This document shows positions 33,458-41,920 of a stretch of DNA of 64,000 bases, one piece after another. How positions within the stretch are numbered: position 1 is the stretch's first letter; the number at the start of each line of letters is the position of its first letter. A program made the position numbers and the translations under genes. Origin of the DNA: DRPG01 sp964655065. GTDB lineage: Bacteria; Myxococcota_A; UBA796; GCA-2862545. The notes under the pieces are model-generated. The model saw only the letters and a list, made by a program, of their open reading frames with translations, was not told the origin of the DNA and did not search any database. Location: NCBI GenBank assembly GCA_964655065.1, contig CAZZLC010000002.1, positions 124,001 to 188,000 of the forward strand, written 5' to 3'.

Positions 33458-35578
33458 CTACACCTCGCCGCCGCGTGCGAGCGCCCAACGTTGTACGGCC
33501 AGGGCGAAGATCATCGCGCCGACGACGGCGATGATGCCCCAGGTGGCCCAGTTTCGCTGGATGATCAGCTGGGCTTGCGTGAGCACGGGCACCGTCCCGA
33601 CCTGCCGGGGGGTCTGGGTGTTGCTGGTCTGGACCCGCCCCGATGCCGTGAACACCGCGAGGTTGCGGTTGAGCTTGGAGAGCGTGCGACCCTCCCACAG
33701 GCTGTCGACCAGCTCGAGGAGACCGCGGTCGTCGTCACCCCGGAGCACCATGACCGCCCGGTCCCGCAGGCCCTCGCGAAGGCGCTGCTCGATGTAGTTG
33801 ACTCCGGAGTAGCCCCGAGTGCCGGGACTCGGCTTCGAGACGTCGCCGGGGGGAGAGAGCACGTCGTCGGTCACGAGCTGGTTGAACCACTTGTTGGGGG
33901 TCGAGCCGACCAGCAGCACCTGGTGCGCCATCACCGTGGAGCGAGCCGCCTGGCTGGCGGAGAGTGCGACCAGATCTGGCTCGTCGGCCACCGACCACGC
34001 GCCCAGCCTCGCGGAGAGCGCGAACATGGCCGAGATCTCGTCGCCGCTCGGGTTGTCGGGGAGCACGATCTCGACGGGGCCTTCCTCGAGGTTGAACGGC
34101 CAGCCCCGGTAGCTGAGCCTCGCCAGGTCGGGCATCTGCGCGTAGTTGTCGCGCGGGATGCTGACCTCGCTCGAGGCGTAGAGAGTGGCCCAGTGCGTCT
34201 CGTCCGTGCGGACCTCGCAGCTCTCGTAGCCGTTCGGGAAGAGGTGGAAGGCCACGTCGAGGAACGCGTGAGGCGACATCATCTCGGCGGGCAGCCGAAC
34301 GCGCAGGTAGGTCTGGGGCTCGCCGTTCGCGCGGTCCAGCGGGACCGAGCGCAGGGTGACGCCGTTGAGCCGGACCTCCATGGTGGACAGACTCGTGTCG
34401 AGCCCGGCCGAGTACCCGTACTCGAGCCAGGCCACCCCGCCGGAGGGCTTCACGACCGCGTCGCCCGCGAGCTGGAGGGGGACGCGGAACTGAGGCGCGT
34501 AGTAGCCGCGGACCGTCTGGTCCTCCATGCCGAGGTCGGCGAGGGTGGCGCGCTTCTCCTCGAGGGGACGAGGCACCTGGCGGCTCTTGGGCGGCCGCGT
34601 GTCGGGCACGCGGTCGATGAGTGCGGTCGGGCCTGCGAAGGTCTGGTAGCGCGGGTTGGCCGAGATGGCCTGGGCGGCCGTGATCACGTCCTTGCCCGTC
34701 CAGCCGGTGACGACGAGGACGGCGAGCGAGGGATTGTGGGGATTCGGAACGATCCCGACGAGGCCCTTGACCTTGCCGACCTCGGTGAGATCGACGAGCT
34801 GGCCGATCAGTGGCTGCTCCTCGGGCGTCCCCACGAGGAGCGCGTGCGTCTCGGCGAGCGCGAGATCGGTCACCGCGGGCCGCATCTCGACGCCACGGTA
34901 GTCGGCCATCCGACCGAAGCCGAAGCCGAGGTTTGCTGCAGCGGTCATCGTGTCGTCGGACGGCTGCTCCCCGACCACCCAGGTGAGGTCGACGGCACCG
35001 AAGCCCTGCTCGTCGAGGAACGGGTAGGGGTAGTCGAGCAGCTCACCCTGAATCGGGTTCTCCACGGCGTCGAACACGATCTTGGAATACCGGTTGACCC
35101 GCGTCCACAGCGCCATGTCGTAGGGGTCCTGGCACTTGTCGGTCTTGCGGTGGGTCCCGGCGAAGGTCAGCTCGTTGTACTCCTTGAGGCTGCCGCGGGG
35201 CAGGTCCACCTTGAGCACGCCCTCGGTCACGTTCTCGGAGTTGAGGGGGACCGACGCGAGGTGCACGCCGTTGAGGAGGACCGTGAGGTTGCTCTGGTCG
35301 CCGAGCAGCGCCTCGGAGTGCGCGAAGTAGAGGTTGAGCTCCGGGTCGTCGACCAGGGTCCAGGTGCGGGGCACCTTGAAGCCGACGCCGGCGTAGCCCT
35401 TGAGGCCGTGAAGCACGAGGTCCTTGTCGACGTAGAGGCCATCGACGAAGGTGACGTCGAACGTCTGTGCATCCTCGACGAGCTCGGCGCCGGTGTCCGC
35501 GACGTCAGCGCCCGCGGGAGCCAACGGCTCCTGCGCGCCCGCCAAGGTGGCGAGCAGGGTGAAGAGGGAGGCGATCAC
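33458..35578 (-). CDS. bcsB: Cellulose synthase periplasmic subunit
   Basis: 706 aa. The signal peptide (1-15) is followed by alternating carbohydrate-binding-like and flavodoxin-like periplasmic domains, with family blocks such as LLNGVHLASVPL, LGFGFGRMADYRG and VRLNGVTLRSVPL. A single C-terminal TM helix (about 680-700) anchors it and contacts BcsA. BcsB is needed for BcsA activity and passes the glucan onward. The GTG start overlaps the bcsA stop (GTGA). It ends with TAG, two bases before bcsZ. Slightly shorter than the E. coli protein (779 aa). Confidence 0.92.
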   Translation of the reverse strand: MIASLFTLLATLAGAQEPLAPAGADVADTGAELVEDAQTFDVTFVDGLYVDKDLVLHGLKGYAGVGFKVPRTWTLVDDPELNLYFAHSEALLGDQSNLTVLLNGVHLASVPLNSENVTEGVLKVDLPRGSLKEYNELTFAGTHRKTDKCQDPYDMALWTRVNRYSKIVFDAVENPIQGELLDYPYPFLDEQGFGAVDLTWVVGEQPSDDTMTAAANLGFGFGRMADYRGVEMRPAVTDLALAETHALLVGTPEEQPLIGQLVDLTEVGKVKGLVGIVPNPHNPSLAVLVVTGWTGKDVITAAQAISANPRYQTFAGPTALIDRVPDTRPPKSRQVPRPLEEKRATLADLGMEDQTVRGYYAPQFRVPLQLAGDAVVKPSGGVAWLEYGYSAGLDTSLSTMEVRLNGVTLRSVPLDRANGEPQTYLRVRLPAEMMSPHAFLDVAFHLFPNGYESCEVRTDETHWATLYASSEVSIPRDNYAQMPDLARLSYRGWPFNLEEGPVEIVLPDNPSGDEISAMFALSARLGAWSVADEPDLVALSASQAARSTVMAHQVLLVGSTPNKWFNQLVTDDVLSPPGDVSKPSPGTRGYSGVNYIEQRLREGLRDRAVMVLRGDDDRGLLELVDSLWEGRTLSKLNRNLAVFTASGRVQTSNTQTPRQVGTVPVLTQAQLIIQRNWATWGIIAVVGAMIFALAVQRWALARGGEV

Positions 35579-38553
35579 GAGGACTCCTGGTCCCGCAGGG
35601 CGGTGGCGAGCAGGTGGGATGCATGGTCGAGTCGCTCCTCGACGTCTGCGACGAGGGCCTGGATCGACGCACGATCCTCGCCCTCTCGGTAGGCCTGGCC
35701 GGCGTTCTCGAGAATGCCCGAGGCCTCGTCGAGGAGCACGACGACCTCGCGATACTCGGGGTCGTCGCGGCGGTCGAGCTCACCGCCGTAGCGGGTCGAC
35801 CACAGGCGCTTGCTGAAGTCGAGGCGGAGACGCGGGGCCATCGGGTAGAGCGACCACACGATCTGGTTCTTGAGCTCGGTCAAGCGACGGTGGGCCGCCG
35901 CGAGCTCGCCGACCCGCGAGGGGGTCACGCGGTCCTCCTGGACCTGGTCCAGCAGGTTCGAGGCGGGGTCGGCGATGGGCTTCCAGCCAATGGCGATGAG
36001 CACGGCAAGGGCTACGAGTGGCACGGCCCACGTTCCGCGGACCACGTTGCGGACCCGATCGAAGGTGGACAGTGCGGTGGTCTCCTCGGCGGGCTTGGCC
36101 GGGAGCATCGCACCGCAGCGGGAGCAGCTCGTGAGGACGGCGAGTTGGGACGCGCCGCACTTCCCGCAGGTCTGGGTGTCGGAGAACACCGACAGCGACT
36201 GGCCCTTCTGCACGTTGCGGGGATTGCGCTTGAACAGGTGGTTGCCGATGACGCGCACGGGCGACCACACCACGTCGAGGGCCGACAGCAGCGGCGAGTC
36301 GTCCTGGAAGCGGTCCCGCGTCCACCGGTCGGCATCGGAGAACATCACCCGAATGATCCGGTTCTTCTGCTCCGGGGTCACGCGGTCGAACTCGAGCCCC
36401 GCCACGAGCCTCTCCTCGTCGCCTTCCTCACGCTGGGACCGGACCCAGGCCTCGAGCTCCACGATCTCGTCGTCGAGTGGGTCGCGAAGCCGCAGTGTCA
36501 CCTTGTCCGGCAGGCGCTGGGCGGTCTCGAGCGCGAGGCGGGCCCCACCCTCGGAGAGGTCGACGAGCGTGGCCGTCTGGCCCTGCCGGTGGACCGCCGA
36601 GAGCACGACCGGCATCTGCTTGAGCGAGCGGACGTGCGGAGGCGGGGGAGGCGGCGTGTGCGTGCGTCCGGGAGCGGGCGCGGGCGTGGGCACCGACCGG
36701 GTCGCGCTCGCGCGCAGCGGCTGTCCCACCGCGACCTGGGGGGTGAGCTCGACGGTGGACCCCACGGGGATGCGGTCGAACTGCCGCCGCTGGGGCCGCT
36801 CGATGGCGACCATGAGGCTCGCGGCGAGGACCACCAGGTTGTAGGTGTTCCAGAGCGCGGCAAGCGCGATGGTGTCCCAGTGGGCGGGCTCGGACGCGAT
36901 TCGCCAGGGCACCACGACCATGCTCACCACCGTGAGCAGGAACATCACGATCATGGGCCGCGCGCTGCGCCAGTCGAACTCGGTCTTGGTGACCATGTCG
37001 CCCTTCGGCGTCACGTTGAACGTCCCGATCTTCGGAGCGATGAGCGCGACCGTCGTGACCCAAGCCGTGTACCAGGCGATCGAGGTCTCGTAGATCTCGG
37101 GCCAGAAGCTCATCCGGGTGTTCCGGTTCACCGATGCGGTGCACGCGAAGACCAGGAACAGGTGGGGCAGCGCGTAGATGAGCACCTGGCGCACGTCGGC
37201 GTTCAGGGGGTGAAGCCCGAACAGCAGGAACAGCGAGGGCGCGAGGAGGTAGATGATGCGCGGCATCCCGAACAGGAAGTGCGCGGCGGCGTTGAAGTAG
37301 TTGAAGCGCTGGGCGAGGGTGAGGCCCGGTCGCACGAGCGGATTGTCCGTCCGCAGGATCTGCGCCATGCCTCGCGCCCAGCGGATGCGCTGCTGGACGT
37401 GGAAGCCGAACTTCTCCGTCGCGAGCCCGGCCGCCTGCGGCACGTCGACGAAGCGCGACTCCCAGCCTCGGCCGTGCAGCTTCAGCGCCGTGTGCGCATC
37501 CTCGGTGACCGTCTCCTGAGCGATGCCGCCGACCTCGAGCAGGGCGTCGCGGCGGATGACCGCACAGGAGCCGCAGAAGAAGGCCGAGTTCCAGAAGTCG
37601 TTGCCCTTCTGGATGCGGTGGTAGAACAGGTGCTGCTCGGGAGGCATCCGACCCTCGCGGAACAGGTTCCGCTCGAAGGGGTCGGGGTTGTAGAAGTGGT
37701 GCGGCGTCTGGACGAGCGCGATCTTCGGGTTGTCCACGAAGAAGCCGACCGTCATCTGCAGGAACGTGCGGACGGGCACGTGGTCCGCGTCGAAGATGGC
37801 GATGAGGTCGCCGTAGGTGTGCTGCAGCGCGTGGTTGATGTTCCCGGCCTTGGCGCCCTTGTTGTTCGGGCGACGCAGCGCGGTGGCGCCCGTCTCCTCG
37901 GCGAGCGCCGCGACGGCGAGGCGCCGCTTCTCGAGATCGGCCGCCTTCTTCGGGTTCTTGTGGGTCTTCGGCGTGTCGTCGAGGATGTAGACCGTCTTGT
38001 TCGGGTACTCGATGCCGAGCGCCCCCACGACGGTGCGGCGAAGCACGTCGATGGGCTCGTTGTAGGTCGGGATGAAGATGTCGACCGAGGGAAGCTCCTC
38101 GGGGTCCTTCGGGAGCGGGGGCGGCTTGCGGTCGGTCACGATGGCCGTCTGGAAGTAGCCACCGAGCAGGATGACGAAGCCGTAGAGCTCGGCGCCGAAC
38201 AGCGCGAGCGAGAGGACGCCGTCGGGCGTGAGCTCGATGAACAGCGTCTCGGTTCCCCGCCAGTACAGGTAGCGGCCTGACGCGGCCACCGACAGCAGGA
38301 GCGCGGCGATGCGGAGCTTGGGGAAGCGGCGGAGGAGCAGCAGCCCCACGCCCATCAGCCCCAACGAGAGGCCGAGGTGCGCGGCGAGCGGGAGGTGGAT
38401 GGTGGCGTAGGCCCCGAGGGGGACGACGGCCAGCAGGAGAGCGACGAGTGGCACCCAGCCCCGGGGGCCCCGGCGCCGCGTGGGGGTCTCGCCCTCGCCG
38501 GAGTCATCGGTCGGCGGCGTGTCGGCATTCGGTTCGGCAACCATGGGTTTCAT
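35575..38553 (-). CDS. bcsA: Cellulose synthase catalytic subunit with PilZ domain and extra zinc-ribbon/TM tail
   Basis: 992 aa inner-membrane processive glycosyltransferase that polymerises glucose from UDP-glucose and is activated by c-di-GMP. N-terminal TMs (about 33-135) precede the GT2 domain with DIFIPTYNEP, YILDD (192-193), FDADH (DxD, 255-257), TED (350-352) and QQRIRW (387-392). Further TMs lie at about 430-580. PilZ has RxxxR (R590-R594) and DLSEGG (665-670), split by an unusually long Pro-rich insert (about 620-642). After PilZ there is an extension: a C4 zinc ribbon (C796/C799 and C810/C813), one TM (about 842-860) and a helical tail to 992. Usual BcsA length is about 750-870. 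The ATG overlaps the stop of the DUF4301 gene (ATGA). Confidence 0.95.
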   Translation of the reverse strand: MKPMVAEPNADTPPTDDSGEGETPTRRRGPRGWVPLVALLLAVVPLGAYATIHLPLAAHLGLSLGLMGVGLLLLRRFPKLRIAALLLSVAASGRYLYWRGTETLFIELTPDGVLSLALFGAELYGFVILLGGYFQTAIVTDRKPPPLPKDPEELPSVDIFIPTYNEPIDVLRRTVVGALGIEYPNKTVYILDDTPKTHKNPKKAADLEKRRLAVAALAEETGATALRRPNNKGAKAGNINHALQHTYGDLIAIFDADHVPVRTFLQMTVGFFVDNPKIALVQTPHHFYNPDPFERNLFREGRMPPEQHLFYHRIQKGNDFWNSAFFCGSCAVIRRDALLEVGGIAQETVTEDAHTALKLHGRGWESRFVDVPQAAGLATEKFGFHVQQRIRWARGMAQILRTDNPLVRPGLTLAQRFNYFNAAAHFLFGMPRIIYLLAPSLFLLFGLHPLNADVRQVLIYALPHLFLVFACTASVNRNTRMSFWPEIYETSIAWYTAWVTTVALIAPKIGTFNVTPKGDMVTKTEFDWRSARPMIVMFLLTVVSMVVVPWRIASEPAHWDTIALAALWNTYNLVVLAASLMVAIERPQRRQFDRIPVGSTVELTPQVAVGQPLRASATRSVPTPAPAPGRTHTPPPPPPHVRSLKQMPVVLSAVHRQGQTATLVDLSEGGARLALETAQRLPDKVTLRLRDPLDDEIVELEAWVRSQREEGDEERLVAGLEFDRVTPEQKNRIIRVMFSDADRWTRDRFQDDSPLLSALDVVWSPVRVIGNHLFKRNPRNVQKGQSLSVFSDTQTCGKCGASQLAVLTSCSRCGAMLPAKPAEETTALSTFDRVRNVVRGTWAVPLVALAVLIAIGWKPIADPASNLLDQVQEDRVTPSRVGELAAAHRRLTELKNQIVWSLYPMAPRLRLDFSKRLWSTRYGGELDRRDDPEYREVVVLLDEASGILENAGQAYREGEDRASIQALVADVEERLDHASHLLATALRDQESS

Positions 38554-40022
38554 CGGTCCTCGACGGCGTGGCCGGGCTTCTTCAGGTCGGCGAGTTGCTT
38601 GACTGGGCGAAAGACGTGGGGCGGAATGGCGACGAACACCGTGTTCCAGCCGGCCATGGAGCCGTTCCAGAGCCCCGGGCGCTCGAGCGCGCGGAGCGGC
38701 CGCCCTTCGTAGGACTTGGAGGCGAGGATCCAGGCCGTGGGGTCCACGAGCTGGTGGAGGTCGTAGGGCTTCCAATCGGGGTCGCGGAGACTCGCCGCGA
38801 TGTCGACGGGGTTGAAGTGGGTCGAGCGCTCGAAGATCTCGGCCTGGCCAGGGTCGTCGAGGTCGACCTGCGCGGACTCGACGATCTGGGGGGTGAGCGA
38901 GCCATCGGCGCCGCGGACCCAGAACGGTCCGCCACCGGGCTGACCTTCGTTGAGGACCATCCCGCAGACGCGCAGGGGGCGTCGCAGCGCGGCCTCGGCG
39001 CGCTCCCGGGGGGAGCCGTCGCCGGGCCGGCTGCCGAAGTGGCGCTCCGCGAAGTCGAGCGCGTCGGTGCCGTCGGCTCCCTCGGCGAGGGCACGCAGGT
39101 GGGCGTGGACCTGCTGCTCGAGCTGCAGCAGGCGGCTCACGAGCGTCCGACGCCAACGGAGGACGTCGGCCCGGTGGTCGTCACGGACCACGTTGTCGAT
39201 GTTCTTGATGACGACGAGGTCGCCCTGCAGGGCCTGCAGGTTGCGGAGCAGGGAGCCGTGTCCGCCTGGACGGAGCAGTGGCGTGCCGTCGCCCTTGCGG
39301 AAGACCGCGCCATCGGGGGTGAGGGCGACGGTGTCGGTGGAGGGGTGCTGCACCGACATCGTGAGCTCGACGACCTGACCTTGCTCCGCGAGCGTGGCCC
39401 GCACGTTCGCGGTGGCGGCCTCGAAGGCGCTCTCGGTGCCGGTGGGCACCGTGAAGTGCACCCTCACCGGCGAGCCTGCGCTCATCGCCGCGGCTTCGAC
39501 GACCTGCTCTTCTGCGGCGGTTCGCGAGTCGGCCGCGTAGAGGTGGAACGGCACGAGCCCCTTGGGCAGGCTCGGCAGCCCGAGCTCGTCGAGCCAGTGC
39601 TCCAGCACCGTGCCGAGCTCCGCGGCGGCCACGGATTGCCCGACCGCGAGCTGGGCGCGACCTCGAAACGCGTCGAGCGCTCCGACCAGTCCCTTGTCGC
39701 CGGCTTCGATGGCCGAGACGAGGTCGGCCTCCGTTCGCAGGCCCTTCTGGTGTGCCTGGACCAGCGCCTTGAACATGCGCGACGCCGCGCCGCTCGCCGG
39801 CACGAAGTGCGTCAGTCTCGCGCCGACGTCAGCCGCGAGGGGCTCGTCGACGGGGGGCCGTTCTCGCTCTATGCCGAGGTCGAGTCGGCAGGGGTCGACG
39901 AGCTCCGTTCCGAGCTGCGCGTCCCGGGCAATCCCGATCTGCGCGTCGAGCTCGGACAGCTCTACGCCCTCGCGTTGCGCCCACGCGAGGTCTTGCTCCG
40001 TCCAGTTGTCCACGTTCGCCAT
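38550..40022 (-). CDS. DUF4301-family protein, nucleotidyltransferase-like, first gene of the cellulose operon
   Basis: 490 aa from the ATG at 40022 (an upstream in-frame GTG at 40040 is possible). The block LTHFVPASGAASRMFKALV (about 70-88) is diagnostic of DUF4301 and resembles the Gly-rich nucleotide loop of sugar-phosphate nucleotidyltransferases. GGHGSLLRNLQALQGDLV followed by IKNIDN (about 253-277) resembles the UTP-sugar-1-phosphate pyrophosphorylase pattern. It is fused by ATGA overlap to bcsA, whose substrate is UDP-glucose, so a role in supplying UDP-glucose is an attractive inference. The family itself is formally uncharacterised. No signal peptide; cytoplasmic. Confidence 0.85.
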   Translation of the reverse strand: MANVDNWTEQDLAWAQREGVELSELDAQIGIARDAQLGTELVDPCRLDLGIERERPPVDEPLAADVGARLTHFVPASGAASRMFKALVQAHQKGLRTEADLVSAIEAGDKGLVGALDAFRGRAQLAVGQSVAAAELGTVLEHWLDELGLPSLPKGLVPFHLYAADSRTAAEEQVVEAAAMSAGSPVRVHFTVPTGTESAFEAATANVRATLAEQGQVVELTMSVQHPSTDTVALTPDGAVFRKGDGTPLLRPGGHGSLLRNLQALQGDLVVIKNIDNVVRDDHRADVLRWRRTLVSRLLQLEQQVHAHLRALAEGADGTDALDFAERHFGSRPGDGSPRERAEAALRRPLRVCGMVLNEGQPGGGPFWVRGADGSLTPQIVESAQVDLDDPGQAEIFERSTHFNPVDIAASLRDPDWKPYDLHQLVDPTAWILASKSYEGRPLRALERPGLWNGSMAGWNTVFVAIPPHVFRPVKQLADLKKPGHAVEDR

Positions 40023-40367
40023 CCAATCGTGCAGACACACTCGAACAGCCGTCAGCCGGAACCGGCTCCGCGTCTCGACGCGGAATCGGAGAGACTACGA
40101 CATGTCTTGGTGACAACGAAGTGGGCCGCCAACATCCCTACGGCCCGCGCCGCTACATAGTGGGCCCCCCGAGGCCCACCGCATCACGTCGGTTACATGT
40201 CGCCGACAATTTCGGCGTATTGCGAGTCTGCTTCTGCATTCGCGGCGATCGGACCCCAGGGTTCGCGACGGGGCCGATCGCGCGACTTGCTGCAGCGGAA
40301 TGTGGCGCGCGAGGCAATCGTCACCGGGGACTCTGGTAGAACGGTCGGAGTCCGCCGGTGAGGGAAC
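40023..40367. promoter_or_regulatory. 345-base divergent control region of the cellulose operon
   Basis: No gene is visible. It must hold the promoter of the seven-gene minus-strand operon and that of the plus-strand 5-alpha-reductase-like gene. Two perfect inverted repeats stand out: 40160-40179 (GTGGGCC, 6-base loop, GGCCCAC) and 40201-40217 (CGCCGA, 5-base loop, TCGGCG). ACATGT occurs at 40100-40105 and 40195-40200. On the plus strand TGGTAGAAC at 40334-40342 could be an extended -10 box, with no good -35. These are candidate operators, unproven. Confidence 0.4.
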
Positions 40368-41126
40368 GTGCCCGAGGCTCTCGTCTACGATCGCTTGCTC
40401 GTCACCATGTTCGCCCTCGCGGCGGTGACGTTTGCCCTGCTCCAGTTCGTCAGCGCCCCCTATGGTCGCCACGAGCGACGGGGCTGGGGACCTACCGTGC
40501 CCGCGCGGCTCGGGTGGGTGCTCATGGAGAGTCCCTCGGGGGTCGGCTTCGCGCTCCTCTTCTGGTGGTCCGGAGGGTTCTCCGCGGGACTGGCGCCCGT
40601 GGTGCTGTTCGCGATGTGGCAGGCCCACTACACGAACCGGACCTTCGTCTTTCCCCTGCAGATGCGCACGGCGCGGCCCATGCCGCTCCTCGTGATGCTG
40701 CTCGGCTTCGCGTTCAACTGCCTGAACGCGTACCTCAACGCGCGCTGGATCGGGCACTTCGGGGACTACACCGATGCGTGGCTCGCCGACCCGCGTTTCG
40801 TGCTCGGCGGGCTCCTGTTCTGGGTGGGGTTGGCGGTGAATCTGCACTCCGACTCGGTGCTCCGGCGAATGCGGAGCCCTGGCGACACTGGCTATCGGAT
40901 CCCCGACCAGGGACTCCACCGCTACGTGAGTGCCCCGAACTACTTCGGCGAGATCGTCGAGTGGGCGGGCTGGGCGCTCGCGACCTGGTCGCTCGCGGGA
41001 CTCGGGTTTGCCGTCTACAGCGTGGCCAACCTGCTTCCGAGGGCGCTTCAGCACCACCGATGGTACCGCGAGACCTTCGACGACTACCCGCCCGAGCGAC
41101 GCGCGCTCGTTCCCTTCGTCCTCTGA
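40368..41126 (+). CDS. Steroid 5-alpha-reductase family membrane protein (3-oxo-5-alpha-steroid 4-dehydrogenase-like)
   Basis: 252 aa with about six TM helices, the size of eukaryotic SRD5A1/2. Family blocks are clear: the NRTFVFPLQMR region, NAYLNARWIG, NLHSDSVLRRMR, the NADPH-site segment GYRIPDQGLHRYVSAPNYFGEIVEWAGWA, and the C-terminal HHRWYRETFDDYP. These enzymes reduce a C4-C5 double bond next to a 3-keto group, using NADPH. Bacterial copies are known from myxobacteria and a few other sterol-using lineages. GTG at 40368 with GAGGG just upstream. No sterol genes lie next to it, so the substrate could be another enone lipid. Confidence 0.85.
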   Translation: MPEALVYDRLLVTMFALAAVTFALLQFVSAPYGRHERRGWGPTVPARLGWVLMESPSGVGFALLFWWSGGFSAGLAPVVLFAMWQAHYTNRTFVFPLQMRTARPMPLLVMLLGFAFNCLNAYLNARWIGHFGDYTDAWLADPRFVLGGLLFWVGLAVNLHSDSVLRRMRSPGDTGYRIPDQGLHRYVSAPNYFGEIVEWAGWALATWSLAGLGFAVYSVANLLPRALQHHRWYRETFDDYPPERRALVPFVL

Positions 41127-41181
41127 CGGAAGATCGGCAGTGTCCGACGCGATACGTCGCAGCAACACGGGCGAGGCGTGC

Positions 41182-41877
41182 ATGGTTTGGGTTTGGTTGG
41201 CGGCGTGCGGTTGGCTTTTCTCGGAGGAGTCCGAGGACCCCCAGCCTGCCGTGGTGGGGGCATCGCTCGGCAGTCGACCGAAGCCCCCCGACGTGCCCCG
41301 TGCGCGACCCTCGAGCGAGAGAGACCTGGCGCAGCTCGACCAGCTCTTTGTCCGCAGCACGGAGCTCGTCCGCGAGGGCGAGCCCGGGGCCTTCGAGGGG
41401 GCGACCATCACGTTCGTGCAGGCCAACCTCGAGGAGGCCCACCCCGGCGAGGGCGAGATGCTCACCGTGGTTCCTGCGGTCGAGGGCCTCGAACCCCGCT
41501 CGCTCAAGGTCGTCGAGGTCACCGAGGCCGAGCTCTTCGTTCAGATGACCACGTCGACCACCGACGACCCTGCCTGGCTCGCAGCGCCCGCCCCTGCCGG
41601 CGACCGGCCCGAGATGCTCGGCCGGGCCACGGTGATTCATCCGGTGGTGCCCGCAGCGCAGCGAGGGGCGATCCCGGCCGATCTGCCGGAGGCCATCGTC
41701 GCCGACACGGTGGTGGCCGGGGTCGACGTCACGGGCGACGGCTTCGCCGACATCGTCACGAGCGAGCACTGCTGCGACGACGTCTCGCGAGTGGCCGACG
41801 ACGCCTGCAGCGGCGGCGCCTGCGTGGCCACCTGGGCTCGCACCGAGGGCGGCTGGCGGGTCTGCGAAGAGGAGTGA
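41182..41877 (+). CDS. Lipoprotein, unknown function
   Basis: 231 aa. The ATG at 41182 gives a very short signal (MVWVWLAAC, C9) and the frame upstream lacks one. After an acidic/Pro linker (about 15-45) the protein is beta-rich, with a C-terminal VDVTGDGFADIVTSEHCC segment that resembles FG-GAP/VCBS calcium loops, and two Cys pairs (CC at about 209-210 and C219/C224). No family recognised. It lies 55 bases after the 5-alpha-reductase gene on the same strand. A strong hairpin follows its stop. Confidence 0.75.
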   Translation: MVWVWLAACGWLFSEESEDPQPAVVGASLGSRPKPPDVPRARPSSERDLAQLDQLFVRSTELVREGEPGAFEGATITFVQANLEEAHPGEGEMLTVVPAVEGLEPRSLKVVEVTEAELFVQMTTSTTDDPAWLAAPAPAGDRPEMLGRATVIHPVVPAAQRGAIPADLPEAIVADTVVAGVDVTGDGFADIVTSEHCCDDVSRVADDACSGGACVATWARTEGGWRVCEEE

Positions 41878-41887
41878 GGCGCCCGAA

Positions 41888-41915
41888 GGGCGGGGGGCCA
41901 TGGGCCGCCCCGCCC
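41888..41915. terminator. Strong GC hairpin between convergent genes
   Basis: GGGCGGGG and CCCCGCCC pair over 8 bp with an inner GGCC/GGCC that can extend the stem. It lies 10 bases after the plus-strand stop (41877) and 5 bases before the minus-strand stop (41921), so it could serve both genes. No T-tract on either side. Confidence 0.5.
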
Positions 41916-41920
41916 GGGGG

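Noticed and set aside
35614..38280. 888-codon plus-strand open frame opposite bcsA
   Set aside because: bcsA motifs are decisive; the opposite frame lacks any domain.
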